Positions 49,101-59,123 of a DNA stretch of 64,000 nucleotides are shown here, one piece after another. This DNA is from Anthostomella pinea (taxonomy: Eukaryota; Ascomycota; Sordariomycetes; Xylariales; Xylariaceae). Where the stretch lies: contig CAUWAG010000003.1 in the NCBI GenBank assembly GCA_963556695.1, positions 8,122,001-8,186,000 on the forward strand. Direction: 5' to 3'. Position 1 is the first letter of the stretch. Every line of letters begins with the position of its first letter. The notes beneath the pieces were generated by a model that saw only the letters and a list, made by a program, of their open reading frames with translations, ran no database searches and was not told the DNA's origin. The position numbers and the translations under genes are program-made.

Positions 49101-50218
49101 CTGAATAAGCACTAATGAGATGCTCATAAACCTTCAGGTTCTTGACCTCGCGGTACTACACAGACTTGTTTTTGCAATGCTGTGAGCGCTTGCTGACTTC
49201 CAAGTTGTTTCGTAATGATGTGAGTAATTCGACAAATTTATCTCGGCGTCATCCTGTTGTAAGACGTATATATGCAGGCCTCGTAACACTTTGCTGCTAC
49301 AACAAGCACTTGAGTTCAGAAAGCTTCGGTCTAATCGTATGACGATAACCGATATATTGAAGCATTTTATAAACTCTGCCCTGCGAGACAAAATCAGTTA
49401 CGAGTAAACATGTCTTTGTTCCCGGTGGCTTAAGAGCGTCCCTCGCATTGACCTGGATTGATGGGCACTTTACTTGAGTTGAAGACATGTCATATGTGAG
49501 GGCTGGTGTTCATACATTCTGGGGGAGGAGGCTTCGTTACTTCCTTACGTTTCTGATCGTAATCAAACTATCTTATGCCAGCCCAAGGTTAGAACTAACA
49601 TGAAGCAACATAGACCAAGTAATATCGCGAGTTTCGTATCGGGCTTGCTTGATGTTTGAGGTCAAGACATTTTCATTTATGAGCCGCTTTCAAACAACTA
49701 AAGCTCCTTTGTCTATAATGACGACATAGCTAAGCGGAGCAGAGGACTCATGAATGGAAGGTTGAGATACATCGACCGGGCTAGGGTGGTCAAGATAATG
49801 AAGTGTGTACAGAACAGCTGTAAGTAAATATGAGAACTGAGGGACAGATACATACTCATGTTCAGATATGTAAATGTTGTCGCGGTTGTAGTTGTGGTTG
49901 ATGAAGACGGACAGCCCACTTCCCGCTTTCGCTGCGGGGCAGAGGGCAACTGAGAAAATGTTAGAGCAATGCTTCAGGACCTTCAGACGCCGAAAGCAGC
50001 CCCTCATTTGGTTGTGACCCGCGCGCATTCCGAAATCAACAGCCAAACCGTTCATTGATCGGCAACGACTTTTTTCCCTTCGACAACCTGGGAGCTCTGC
50101 TACACCACACCACTTCACGCCGTCCCTAAGAACCTAAGAACCTCCGCCAACACTTCGTCGTCCCTCGTGTTGAGCACCACCAACAACCACAACACACACC
50201 CATCACACGCAAGACACA
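46150..50218. other. Gene-poor 4-kb region
   Basis: No frame here has recognisable protein or consistent splice structure. Sequence at 48.9-49.7 kb is clearly AT-richer than the rest of the window. The left end is the promoter of the Ser/Pro-rich gene and the right end that of profilin. A short tandem duplication lies at 48452-48505. It may hold decayed repeats or long non-coding transcripts. Confidence 0.5.
48452..48505. repeat. Two-copy 27-bp tandem repeat
   Basis: Two adjacent imperfect copies with the shared core TCGGATCAC.GTCGATGC inside the gene-poor region. They differ at a few positions. Confidence 0.8.
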
Positions 50219-51117
50219 ATGTCGTGGCAAGGTAAACCCCTCCCTGGAATCTGCAACCCCCACCTCCTGTCACGGGCTCCTGGCGGGGGCAAGATGTACT
50301 TTGGGATAAGGCTGACTTTTTGACCTCATTCTAGCTTACGTTGACACCAGGTACGGAGCCCCCGTCCCATCCCACGATCGTCCTCTACGGCAGCGAACAC
50401 GACGAAGACAGATATGGAACAGGCAAGGAAAGAATGCTGACACAACTGCTCATACAACAGCCTGGTCGGCACCGGCCACTTGGACAAGGCCGCCATCATC
50501 AGCATCGCAGGTGACAGCGTCTGGGCCACCTCGAGCGGTTTCACTGTATGCACTCACTATCTCTCTACCGCCCCTTTTCCTGTCCAGGCCACGACCGCGA
50601 AACGAGTCCAATAAACTCCTATACGGGTTCCTACCATGCCCCTACAGCACAATGAAGCAGGAGACTGACGCACATGGTCCCACAGGTGAAGCCCGAGGAG
50701 ATGACGAACATCGTCAAGATCCTGACCGCCGGCAGTGGCTACGACGAGGTCCGGGCGAACGGTGTGCACGTTGCAGGCGACCGCTTCGTCGTGACCCAGC
50801 TTCCCGACACGACTGAGCGAAGTATCTACGGCCGTTCGGTAGGTTAACCAACCTCGTAACCCTCAGGGGCAGTCAGCAGACTTCCCCATGTCCTTCCCAA
50901 ACGACCTTCTTCGAGCTGGCGGGCGACCTCGGGTTTTTCTGGATATTGCTTGGATGCTGACCTGGTATCGCGAACCTTGTAGGGACGGACCGGTATCGTT
51001 GTCGCCAAGACGAAGCAGGCCATCATAGTCGCCCACTACGGGGAGAACCAGCAGGTTGGAAACGCGACACAGACCGTCGAGGCGTTGGCCGACTACCTCA
51101 TCAAGGTCGGATACTAG
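50219..51117 (+). CDS. PFY1: Profilin
   Basis: Five exons: 50219-50231, 50335-50350, 50461-50545, 50686-50838 and 50983-51117, giving 133 residues, the normal profilin size (yeast 126). The protein opens SWQAYVDTSLVGTG, the N-terminal poly-proline-binding helix with the invariant Trp. It contains GDSVWATSSGF, and ends with the GRTGIVVAKTKQA strand and the helix ending YLIKVGY, which form the actin-binding face. Profilin promotes ADP/ATP exchange on actin and formin-driven filament growth in hyphal tips. The first two coding exons are 13 and 16 nt. A Tc1-type element lies 340 bp downstream. Confidence 0.95.
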
Positions 51118-51459
51118 ATTGTTGGACTCAGTATACGTACGGCTCTCCTTGGAGAGAGACGAGCAGGGATCGACGGAACTGTGGATGGGCTGGCAACATG
51201 CCTGGACACCGGGTTATGGTGCACAAGAACAGATATGCTGCATTAGGAGCGTGCAAGACGGGCCAGGAGGGAGTTTTATAGAGGATTTCTGATGGATGGA
51301 TGAACCACCTCGAGGTTGCTTCGGTTGCTCCCGAGACCAATACACCCGATCCTCTGGGATTCTGCATAGGCAAACGTACAAAACAGCAAGATGGCCTTTC
51401 CTACATGGACATGAACAGGACCACATATTACCTTAGTATCCATTTGTGCAGAAACTAGG
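51118..51459. other. 3' flank of profilin up to the transposon
   Basis: 340 bp, presumably the profilin 3' UTR. It ends at the TA target duplication of the Tc1-type element. Confidence 0.5.
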
Positions 51460-51461
51460 TA

Positions 51462-51492
51462 AACTGGGTGGACAAAAGTCTCCGCCCGACCC
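51462..51492 (+). repeat. Left terminal inverted repeat of the Tc1-type element
   Basis: Pairs with 52781-52811 in inverted orientation at 27 of 31 positions; most of the mismatches lie in the outer six bases. Confidence 0.85.
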
Positions 51493-51569
51493 ACCACAAT
51501 CTCCTTCAGATCAAAACAACGCGTCAATCACCCTTCGACTTCACCACTCTCTCAACACCGCAATTGATA

Positions 51570-52676
51570 ATGGATTTACGATCTTTTGGGGACGAATTAA
51601 GCGGTAATCGCGTCGCTAACGGCGAATTCACTTCAGAAGCTCGCTCGGCAATCGTGGCGGCACGAATCGACAGCAGAACGCGTAGGGATGTTGCAACCGC
51701 GTTTAAAACGAAGCGCCTGAAAACCATCTCTGATATTATCACCAACTTTGAGGCCACTTCTACACCGAAATCTGCCCCAAGGAGCGGTCGCCCACCCGTT
51801 TTGAATACTCGCGAACGCGCTCATGTGATCGAAAAGGCGAGAGAGCTCCCCAGGGCGACGTGGCAGAAGATTCGAAACGAAGCCTGCGTTTCGTGCTCTC
51901 CCAAGACTATCAAGAGGATATGTCACGCATACGGCCTCCAGAAGTGGCGCGCAGCAAAGCGAATCAAGCTCACAGATGAGGACGCTCAGAAGAGGCTCGC
52001 TTTTGCCAATTATTATAGCACACCAGAGCACCTGGAGGAGTTGTTGCGAGCTATGTTCTCAGACGAATGTACGGTCCAAAACTCATCCGATAATCCAGGC
52101 GATTGGGCCATCCGATTCTCTTCACAGCGGTACCGTTATGATCTCGTGAACGAGACGGATCACGGCAAATCTCGTATTTCGATAATGGTGTGGTCTATGA
52201 TCTGGCTACGCGGCGGAGAAGGAGGACTAGGCAAGTTGGTCTTCTGCCCACTCGATCCGGATGCTCCGCGCGGAGGAGTATCCGTAGAGTCATACAAATG
52301 GGTTCTTGAGGAAGGCCTGCTTCCGTTCTACGAGGCTGGAGATCCTTTTGTTCAAGATAACGCGAAAATTCACCTCACTGGCGGTGTTCCGGAGTGGATG
52401 GAGGAACACGGCATCCACTGTATCGACTGGCCTCCTCACAGCCCCGATATGAACCCAATCGAGCACGTTTGGCGACTTCTGAAGAAGAACATACGTGAAA
52501 TCGAGCCTGAATTTTCTGAATTGAAGGATAATATCCCCCATTATCGCTACGCACACAAGTTAATTGAGCAGGCGTGGTCAGAGATCGATCCGGAGCAGGT
52601 TCGGGCCTTGATGGAGTCACTGGAGGACCGAATAGCTGCAGTGAGGCGCGCCGGTGGTTGGTATACACATTATTGA
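51570..52676 (+). CDS. Tc1-like DD34E transposase
   Basis: 368 residues from the ATG at 51570; the frame is open further upstream only through a GTG inside the left inverted repeat. An N-terminal helix-turn-helix region precedes a basic SGRPPVL hook, as in paired-like Tc1 DNA-binding domains, then a second HTH segment (TIKRICHAYGL). The catalytic triad is visible: Asp in FSDECTV, Asp in QDNAKIH, and Glu in PDMNPIEHVW, with 34 residues between the second and third, hence DD34E. There is no stop or frameshift, so the enzyme may be functional. Related fungal elements include impala of Fusarium. The intact frame suggests recent arrival or recent activity. Confidence 0.93.
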   Translation: MDLRSFGDELSGNRVANGEFTSEARSAIVAARIDSRTRRDVATAFKTKRLKTISDIITNFEATSTPKSAPRSGRPPVLNTRERAHVIEKARELPRATWQKIRNEACVSCSPKTIKRICHAYGLQKWRAAKRIKLTDEDAQKRLAFANYYSTPEHLEELLRAMFSDECTVQNSSDNPGDWAIRFSSQRYRYDLVNETDHGKSRISIMVWSMIWLRGGEGGLGKLVFCPLDPDAPRGGVSVESYKWVLEEGLLPFYEAGDPFVQDNAKIHLTGGVPEWMEEHGIHCIDWPPHSPDMNPIEHVWRLLKKNIREIEPEFSELKDNIPHYRYAHKLIEQAWSEIDPEQVRALMESLEDRIAAVRRAGGWYTHY

Positions 52677-52780
52677 CTTAGTTATTAAATACAATTTATT
52701 TGAGAATTCTATCACCAGAATTGGATGCGTTATGGTTCAATTGAGTTGGAGGGTATAGTAGATGGAAGGGGTAAAATTGG

Positions 52781-52811
52781 GGATCGGGCGGAGACTTTTG
52801 TCCACGCATTG
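52781..52811 (-). repeat. Right terminal inverted repeat of the Tc1-type element
   Basis: Inverted partner of 51462-51492, directly followed by the TA duplication at 52812-52813. Confidence 0.85.
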
Positions 52812-52813
52812 TA

Positions 52814-53174
52814 GCCACCACGCCGTCCCGGAGCACTTTGTATGGCTTTCCAGGTACGGTTGCCCGTGCTCTATCTTGTCAAGGGGTATATCCGATCCTC
52901 CCAGCTTTTGACGCCCCAGTGCCTCCATACCCTCCTTCATGTACAGTGAGGCTATCATACAGGCCGTGCATGAGAAGTTCGTCCTAACGCCTTCTCCCGT
53001 TTTTGGGCGCCCCTTGAATGATCACAGCAGCGTAGTTTTCAACTAAAGCCCAAAGGCGAAGACGGAACCAAGCAATGGCACTCCAGTATATACGCCCCGT
53101 TTTTCGTATTAGTTGTATCCTCTGTTCCGAGCTGAGCCTTGTTCCGATATGATGTTGCCCGTGCAATCAATTCT
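52814..53174. other. Spacer between the transposon and the GOT1 stop codon
   Basis: 360 bp, probably the GOT1 3' UTR. Nothing else was recognised. Confidence 0.5.
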
Positions 53175-53962
53175 TCAAACAGGCAGTTCAACGTTCCGCC
53201 TGCCCAGGCCAAGACGGTCGACCAGCAGACCGATATAGGGGCCGACGACGGGGACGTTGCGGGCGAAGCCGGCGATGGTGCCGAGGAAGTCGCCAAAGAG
53301 CACGACGATGCCGTACAGCTCAACACAAAAACCGATCAGCGGCCAGCGCAGCAGGATCAGCAGCAGGCCCGCGAAGAAGGCCGCCGTGCCCTTGGCCTTC
53401 TGCTTGCGCGCGAAGAAGAGGAGCGTCTTTTGCGGGCCGATGATTATCGTTAGGCCGATTAGGAAGAGGATCTGTTTGTTTGCGCCGCGGGATTAGTATT
53501 GGGGCGCGCTTTTGGGGTGTGGTGGCTCGTTCGGGAGAGGGTGGGAGGAGGTTCGTGGGATGGTAGGGGAGCGGAGCGGAGCGTACGTTGCCCATTGCCA
53601 GCCTGTGGGAAAGCGCCAGTCAGCATCGTCTTTGGATATAGTAGAGTCGCAAAGGGTTGGGATAGCCAGCCGTAAGGCAATGCACAGCAAGGGGGCGCGT
53701 GCAAACTCACATAGCCCGGTCAAAAAACAGCATCACACCACCGATGAGGAAGAAGCCTCCTGCGCAGCGAGCGCACCGGTCAGTTTTCCCGTCGTCGCGC
53801 CGTAACAGCTGGGGCCTAAGGCGCGTACCTACCGCCAGAGCAGAAAGCAACCCCGATCTCTGTAGCAACAGTCGTTTGTTAGCTCGGCGCATTTTGCGAC
53901 GCGGAGGGGAGGGATGGTCTGAGGTACGCACTTTGGGAGTCTGATAACCACATGGTCGGCAT
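53175..53962 (-). CDS. GOT1: GOT1, Golgi/ER transport membrane protein
   Basis: Five exons on the minus strand: 53962-53932, 53859-53833, 53759-53711, 53602-53587 and 53471-53175, giving 139 residues (yeast Got1 has 138). Four hydrophobic segments are visible, with the family blocks SDSQKIGVAFC, GGVMLFFDRA, LIGLTIIIGPQKTLLFFARK, RWPLIGFCVELYGIVVLFGDF and a final VPVVGPYIG. Got1 is a small tetraspanning protein that assists ER-Golgi and endosome-to-Golgi vesicle traffic. Exon 4 is a 16-nt micro-exon encoding the LAMGN segment. A start at 53953, three codons later, is equally possible. Neighbours do not form an operon; the transposon lies beyond its 3' end. Confidence 0.94.
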
Positions 53963-55138
53963 GATGGGCTGCGGCGCGGTCCTGGTCCTGGTCCCCTTTT
54001 ACTGCGATGGTGATGGGGAAAGTCGAGGAGGAAGCTTCGGCGGGGACTCGAGTTGTAGGTAGGTAGGTAGGTAGAGTCGAGTCGGGGTGCTAGCGGTTGA
54101 TAGGGTTGTCGGACAACGGTGGAATGTGTCTTCGTTAAAAGTTAAAGGGCCAGCTGGGCGCAGAAGGAGGACACAGATCGCGGGACTAATAAGTTACAAG
54201 TACACACGTACCCCTGAGCTTGCAGGGCGGGCTGTCGCGTGCCCGTGCATTGCAGCTGGTCGACAGCCGCACCGGCTTTCGAATGAACTCCACCTTCTTT
54301 TGCATTGGACTATTTTTCTCATTCATTTTCTTCCACTCCCAGTTTTCAATGTTTGCAAAGACAACCAAACCAACTGGAAGATGGCACAGCAACAGATCGA
54401 ATTCACTTGCGCCGGAAGCTTGTTCTGACAATGACTCTGGCGCTGGCCTCTGGGGCATTCATTCTGCCAAAGTGGTCGTCGAAGACTCGCCTTTCCGGGA
54501 CACACTCCCATGCAAAGAGCTGGTGGTATATGGCCTTGATTCGTACTCTGCACACACAGTCGTGATCCTCAGTGTCGACACTCACGTTCACGTTGAACAA
54601 GGTAAGCGGCAACAAACACAGCTGTCGAGTCTTAAGTTATCATGGTATAAGTCTCTTGCGCTATGTACCAGACACCGCATACCGGTCAATGCCTTCCATA
54701 CTCCATCATACTCCCAACATACACATACCGCCGCGGCGTCCATGGCTCTCGAAGCCATGGTCACTGAGAGTGACTCCTCCATTCATTCTCGGTACCCGTC
54801 AGTTACAGGCGGAGAACAAAGCACTCTGATCACGTTTAAGCCGGAGCGTATTTCCTGTCATCCGGTCGCTGAGAGGCGGCCGGTGCGTAGGATAGGCTTG
54901 ACTTCTTTGGTCGAACATATCGCCTTAGCCCGTCCCTTTTCCTTCCTCCTTCCTCTCCAGATAGAAAGTCCTGGCTTTGCACTTGCTTTGCAATGTGTAA
55001 GGCCTTCGTAGCAATTTTACGCGATGCAGACTGTAGTAGACCGATGCTGAAGAAGTAATGCGTACTTTCCATGGTGTGTTCGTGCGCGTGTCTCTCGGAT
55101 GGCCCATCTCAAATGGTGTATAGTATGTAGAAACCACC
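53963..55138. other. Upstream region of GOT1 and 3' flank of IES6
   Basis: 1.2 kb. Open frames on the plus strand near 54.2-55.0 kb have no recognisable protein. It contains a TAGG microsatellite at 54056-54074. Confidence 0.5.
54056..54074. repeat. (TAGG)n microsatellite
   Basis: About 4.75 perfect TAGG units roughly 100 bp upstream of the GOT1 start. It is the same unit as the repeat at 13833-13848. Confidence 0.9.
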
Positions 55139-55777
55139 TCATTTCAAGACGGTGTGGGCGCCCCTCGCCTCCAAGTACTGCTCCGGTACGCCCTGGGGCA
55201 GCGTGCGAATGTAGCCGAACACCTCCTTGTCGTGATACCGCAGTCTGCTTTTTGGATCCAAGTAGGGCGCGGGCAGGCCCGTAACGTCGCAATACCGCCT
55301 CGTGTGCGCCAGCGACGGGGCCGACTCGACGTTGGTATAGGTAGCACTAGGCGCCGACACGGTCGCACCTCCTCCTCCTGCTCCTCCGCTGCCATTGGGG
55401 CGCAAGCTCTTCTCCAGCACCAGCTTCGACAGACTACGCGAGGCCTGGGCGAGGTTCGGCTGCAGGTTGTTGGAGGAGCCGCCTCCGCCGGCAGACTGGG
55501 CGGGCGTCGAGGAGCCGCTCGTCGAGAGCCCGTTCTCTGCGTCCCCTCCTCCTCCGACGGCGGGCGTCACGTCGCCGCTGTTGTTGTCCTGGGGCGTGGC
55601 GGCCATGGAGGCCTCCTTGCGCTGGGCGTCGCCGAGGATGGTCTTGATGTTCTTGTTGCGGCGCTGGTTCGGGCGCCAGTGCGGGTTGCGGAAGCTCTTG
55701 TGGATGGAGTGGATGTCGAGCTGGTCGATCAGCTCCTGGTGCGCTATCTGGGCTTCGGTCGGCAGTTTTTCGGCCAT
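55139..55777 (-). CDS. IES6: IES6, INO80 chromatin-remodelling complex subunit
   Basis: A single exon on the minus strand, 212 residues from the ATG at 55777; the frame is open further upstream but that part has no family similarity. The N-terminal half contains the HKSFRNPHWRPNQRRNKNIK basic block typical of Ies6. A Gly/Ser/Asn-rich linker follows. The C-terminal YL1-C domain carries RRYCDVTGLPAPYLDPK, the LRYHDKEVFGYI segment and the final PEQYLEARG. Ies6 pairs with Arp5 in the INO80 remodeller, which slides and exchanges nucleosomes. Yeast Ies6 is 166 residues; the extra length here is the Gly/Ser linker. A 295-bp divergent promoter is shared with DAD4. Confidence 0.93.
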   Translation of the reverse strand: MAEKLPTEAQIAHQELIDQLDIHSIHKSFRNPHWRPNQRRNKNIKTILGDAQRKEASMAATPQDNNSGDVTPAVGGGGDAENGLSTSGSSTPAQSAGGGGSSNNLQPNLAQASRSLSKLVLEKSLRPNGSGGAGGGGATVSAPSATYTNVESAPSLAHTRRYCDVTGLPAPYLDPKSRLRYHDKEVFGYIRTLPQGVPEQYLEARGAHTVLK

Positions 55778-56072
55778 CGTGAATGCTCTCTTGTGTTGTG
55801 TAGATCGGGGTTGGGTAAATATGCTGACAGGCGACTGGCGGTCAAAATCGTGGATTGTTATCTGGAACTTTGGTCGATGATGGATGGGCTCTTTGCTGAT
55901 TACTTGCTGGTATACCATAGTATCCTGGGACACCTACTAATTCTGCCCCACCTCACCGCACGAAGCTCGCAAGCTCCCCAGTTACATTGATCTTCGGGTC
56001 AGAGCTCTTGAGAGTGCAGCAAAACAAACCACATTCCAGAGACCAAAACAGAGGCAGCTCAGCTCAGGCAAG
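55778..56072. promoter_or_regulatory. Bidirectional promoter of IES6 and DAD4
   Basis: 295 bp between the divergent start codons of a chromatin-remodelling subunit and a kinetochore subunit. No specific site was recognised. Confidence 0.5.
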
Positions 56073-56552
56073 ATGGTATTTACTCTACAGTCACAGGCAA
56101 GGCAGTGAGCTCAACTAACGCGGTTTGCAGGAGAGTCCTCACGAGCATCAGCAGAACCTCCTCCTGTCGCGTGTTATCACCAATGTTGTAAGCGGACCGC
56201 GTCTGCCCCGCGTTGGATACCCCTGATACCATAAGCGTGGGCGGCCGGCTTACAGTAAATCCAATGTAGGAGAAACTCAACGAGGCGATCATTGTCATGA
56301 ACAAAAGCCTACAAGTATGTTTCATTCCTGCTAAGCCATTCCTACGCGAAGGCCCGCTTCTGACATGCTTGTTACAGGAGATCAACATTCAAAACATGAA
56401 CATCGAGCTCGTTGCGCAAATGTTCAAGAACTACCAGTCCAACGTGCTCTTCCACTTAGAAGGTACATACCTCGACTCACCTACAAAGTGATCTCTGGAC
56501 ACTCTCACTAATCAATAATGTAGCTACGGACAACATGAAGGAACCGTCGTGA
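56073..56552 (+). CDS. DAD4: DAD4, DASH/Dam1 kinetochore complex subunit
   Basis: Five exons: 56073-56075, 56131-56187, 56270-56314, 56378-56462 and 56524-56552, giving 72 residues, the exact size of yeast Dad4. The protein has the family order [12 protein letters not shown], then [37 protein letters not shown] and the short ending KEPS. Dad4 is one of the small helical subunits of the ring-forming DASH complex that couples kinetochores to spindle microtubules. The first coding exon consists of the ATG alone, followed at once by a 55-nt intron. This is inferred because the next exon opens with the conserved second residue and has no ATG of its own. It would be missed by most gene finders. Confidence 0.92.
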
Positions 56553-56727
56553 GCTGGTTCTGGGGTTTCGGTGTCTGGGGGTGCTGGGAGGGGAGTCTTG
56601 CTGAAATGAGCAATCTGCTATTCAGACTGTTGATACATAGATACATGATGAGCCCACATGTGTCTGTCTGTAAAGCCTACCTGCAGCCACTACAGCAAGC
56701 AATACATGCTCAATTACATCCCAACAA

Positions 56728-58713
56728 TCATACCGCAAAGAGTTGGTCTAACCAGATCTTGGTGTTTTGGAAGGGACCCTGGGAGGGTCGATACGGACGC
56801 GCCGCATTGCCACCGCCACCACCCGAAACATCGTCCGGCTCCGGTAGGTCTGTCTGCGCAGCGGAACACCGTATGCTCGAGCGAAACGCACGCACTCGCG
56901 AAGCCAGCAGCGTAAAAGTGCCGTCATCCTCCTTCTCGAGAGCCTCCTCGGCAGTAAGCGTCAGCTTCCGGATGATGCGCTGAAGCAGGACGGGCAATTC
57001 GACAACGAGACGAGCGGGGGCAAGGTTCATGTTAATCCTGTCGTCTTGGACATGATCCAGGTTGCTCAGCACCACGAGACAGCTCGCGAGCTGCTCCCAC
57101 TGCATGAAAGAGATGCCCCGGAAGCGGGAAGGGGGCAGCTCGAGCAGGCCTGTGGTGCAGGCCCCGAGCGCGAGGATGGACTGCCACATGTAATTCAGAT
57201 CGCTGTAGCCGCCTGCCGGGGGATTCTGCGCTGGACCACCACCACCACTATTGCCGTCGGTAGGCCCTGACTCGACTGTGAAGACGGCTCCTTCCGATTG
57301 CGAAGAGATCGAGCTGGATAGGCGGATGGTCTCGAGGATCTGTATCTCCGCATAGGACAGGTGGACTAGAGACACTTCTACGGTTGTAAGTTAACCAATG
57401 ATTCGTCAGCGGCTCTCGTCAAGTTCTCGCACGCCGTGACGCCTTGGTGTGCTTACCATGGCAGTGCGCGGAAGGAGTAGAATTGGATCTATCACGGAGT
57501 TCCTGCAGCTGTCCTAGGAGCGCCTCGGCACCCACTGTGACCGAATCCGCCACGGATTTCGGCGGCTGTGCCTGGGACGGCCGCGCTTGTAAGTCACGAC
57601 GAAGCCTGACGGCTTCGAGGCAAAGCAACTGGAGACGGACCTGAAGAACCAGACATGCATCGCCCAAACATTCTTGTCCGGTGCTCATGGCACCAAGGAC
57701 TTCCTCCAGCTGCGGCGTCCAGCTCATGGCGTCCATATCGGCAAAGAAACCCGAGACCACGGAGCTGAGTGCGAAGCAACCCAGCACGGCACGCCGGCGC
57801 TCCGGAGAAAGCTGGTTCTCCGCATCGTGCCCGTGCCGCCTCTCTATATGCCCGGGCAGCGCGAGCAGGCTGGACGTATGCAGGCCCCGGGGTGCCGGCC
57901 GGTCCAGGAACGACTCGCCGACCAGCGACATGCACGGCATCATCCGGTACGACAGGCTGCCGGAGCTGCTGTGCAGGTGGTCTCAGCCCCAGGCGACGTA
58001 TGTCAGGAGGGCTAGGAGCATGTCGGTCGACTGATTGTCTCTGTACCCTGCCCGATCCTCTTGTTGCGGCTTTTGTCGCACGAGATACGCCTCGAGAAGA
58101 CGGCGCTTCAGCTCGACGGCGCGCGCTCGCTTCTCTGGTGGGGACGGCCATGCCACGCAGGCGATGGCCTGGAGCAGGAGTGGCCGGTCGCAACGCAGTT
58201 GTTCGACAGTCAGGCCCGGGGCGAAGCGGACAATGGGGAAGTAAGGCAGCATACAAGACACAAAGGTGTCGAGGCATGTCCCAAGAAGCTGGTCGTCGTC
58301 GTTCCGGGGCTCCGAGTCAGCTGGAACGGGCGCGGTATCATTGGTGCTGGGACTGGCACGTTCAGTAAAGACATTGCTATTTCTCCCTGTGCTCGCACTG
58401 CCGCCTTCGCCGGGCAGCTGATGCGATTGCAGCTGCGAGACGAGTCCCTCCATCCTGCTGGCAAGCGACAGCAGTGCGACTCGCTCTTCCGGACATTGGT
58501 GGCTGTCGCCGGCAGTGTGCCGGCGCAGAGGCCCAGACTGCTGGCATGCTTTCTTCAGGCGGTGGCATCTATGTCGGACCTCGAACCCAGGGTTAGACAG
58601 ACGCTCGACTACCTTACCTGATCATGCTTGCTTACCTACCTTTCACAGCCGCTTCTATCAGCTTGAGGAACACAGCGGCACTTGGCCTTGGCCCAGGAGC
58701 ACCAGAGACGGAA
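56728..58713 (-). pseudogene. Zn2Cys6 fungal transcription factor gene, disrupted
   Basis: Minus-strand exons 58713-58640, 58568-57457 and 57377-56728 splice in one continuous frame. They encode a Zn2Cys6 cluster, a coiled-coil linker, and the fungal transcription factor regulatory domain (PYFPIVRF, then LTYVAWG, then MMPCMSLVGE). Three lesions are visible. TGA at 57985-57983 replaces what should be a Trp codon in the conserved G-W-D-H-L stretch of the regulatory domain. TGA at 58716-58714 lies just before the zinc cluster. The first of the six zinc-binding cysteines is Arg (CGT) two codons after it. The other five Cys keep correct spacing (C-X6-C-X10-C-X2-C-X6-C). No start codon could be placed upstream. 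Such proteins often regulate an adjacent metabolic cluster; the neighbouring dehydrogenases are candidates. Confidence 0.75.
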
Positions 58714-58716
58714 TCA

Positions 58717-59123
58717 TGTTGGCCCGACCCTCCTTGCCTCCTACCTACACAAGTTCCGTCTCACCCCGTGATACTTACCACGCTATTTGGGTGTGTGCCG
58801 CAATGCCCCTGTAAGCGATCGCACCCATCGCTTCGGGTCGCGCTGCAGCTACGAAAGACGGGTATTACATACCGCTCATGCAGGAAGCAATAAGTACCAA
58901 GTAGACGATGAACGGAATTCATAGACCGTTCTGTATATACAACTAACTCGATATAAAATCGTTCGACCCAGGAGCCTGAAATCAAAATGCAAAGGGACAT
59001 TCAAACCGCCTTTGTTCTCGCCCTCATCACGAGTTCCGTCTCTCCCCATTTTCTTCCACCGCCGCTAGCTACCCCGGCCAGAGATAGGCCGTACGAAGAC
59101 GACACACATCAGCAGTGGAAAGA
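58717..59123. other. Region between the disrupted regulator and the dehydrogenase pseudogene
   Basis: 400 bp, divergent upstream DNA of the two damaged genes. The missing first exon of the regulator may once have lain here; no intact one was found. Confidence 0.45.

Larger units (their letters stand above)
51462..52811 (+). mobile_element. Tc1/mariner element, apparently complete (1,350 bp)
   Basis: The element is bounded by imperfect 31-bp terminal inverted repeats (51462-51492 and 52781-52811, 27 of 31 bases matching; GTGGACAAAAGTCTCCGCCC in both). It is flanked by TA dinucleotides at 51460-51461 and 52812-52813, the target-site duplication expected for Tc1/mariner. It encloses one uninterrupted transposase frame. 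It sits between the 3' ends of profilin and GOT1, so it interrupts no coding sequence. The terminal base is an inference from the TA rule. Confidence 0.88.

Noticed and set aside
49690..50118. Minus-strand frame upstream of profilin
   Set aside because: It starts at a GTG and shows no family similarity or splice support.
57983..57985. Selenocysteine or programmed readthrough at TGA
   Set aside because: Fungi lack selenocysteine machinery, homologues have Trp here, and the zinc cluster is damaged too.
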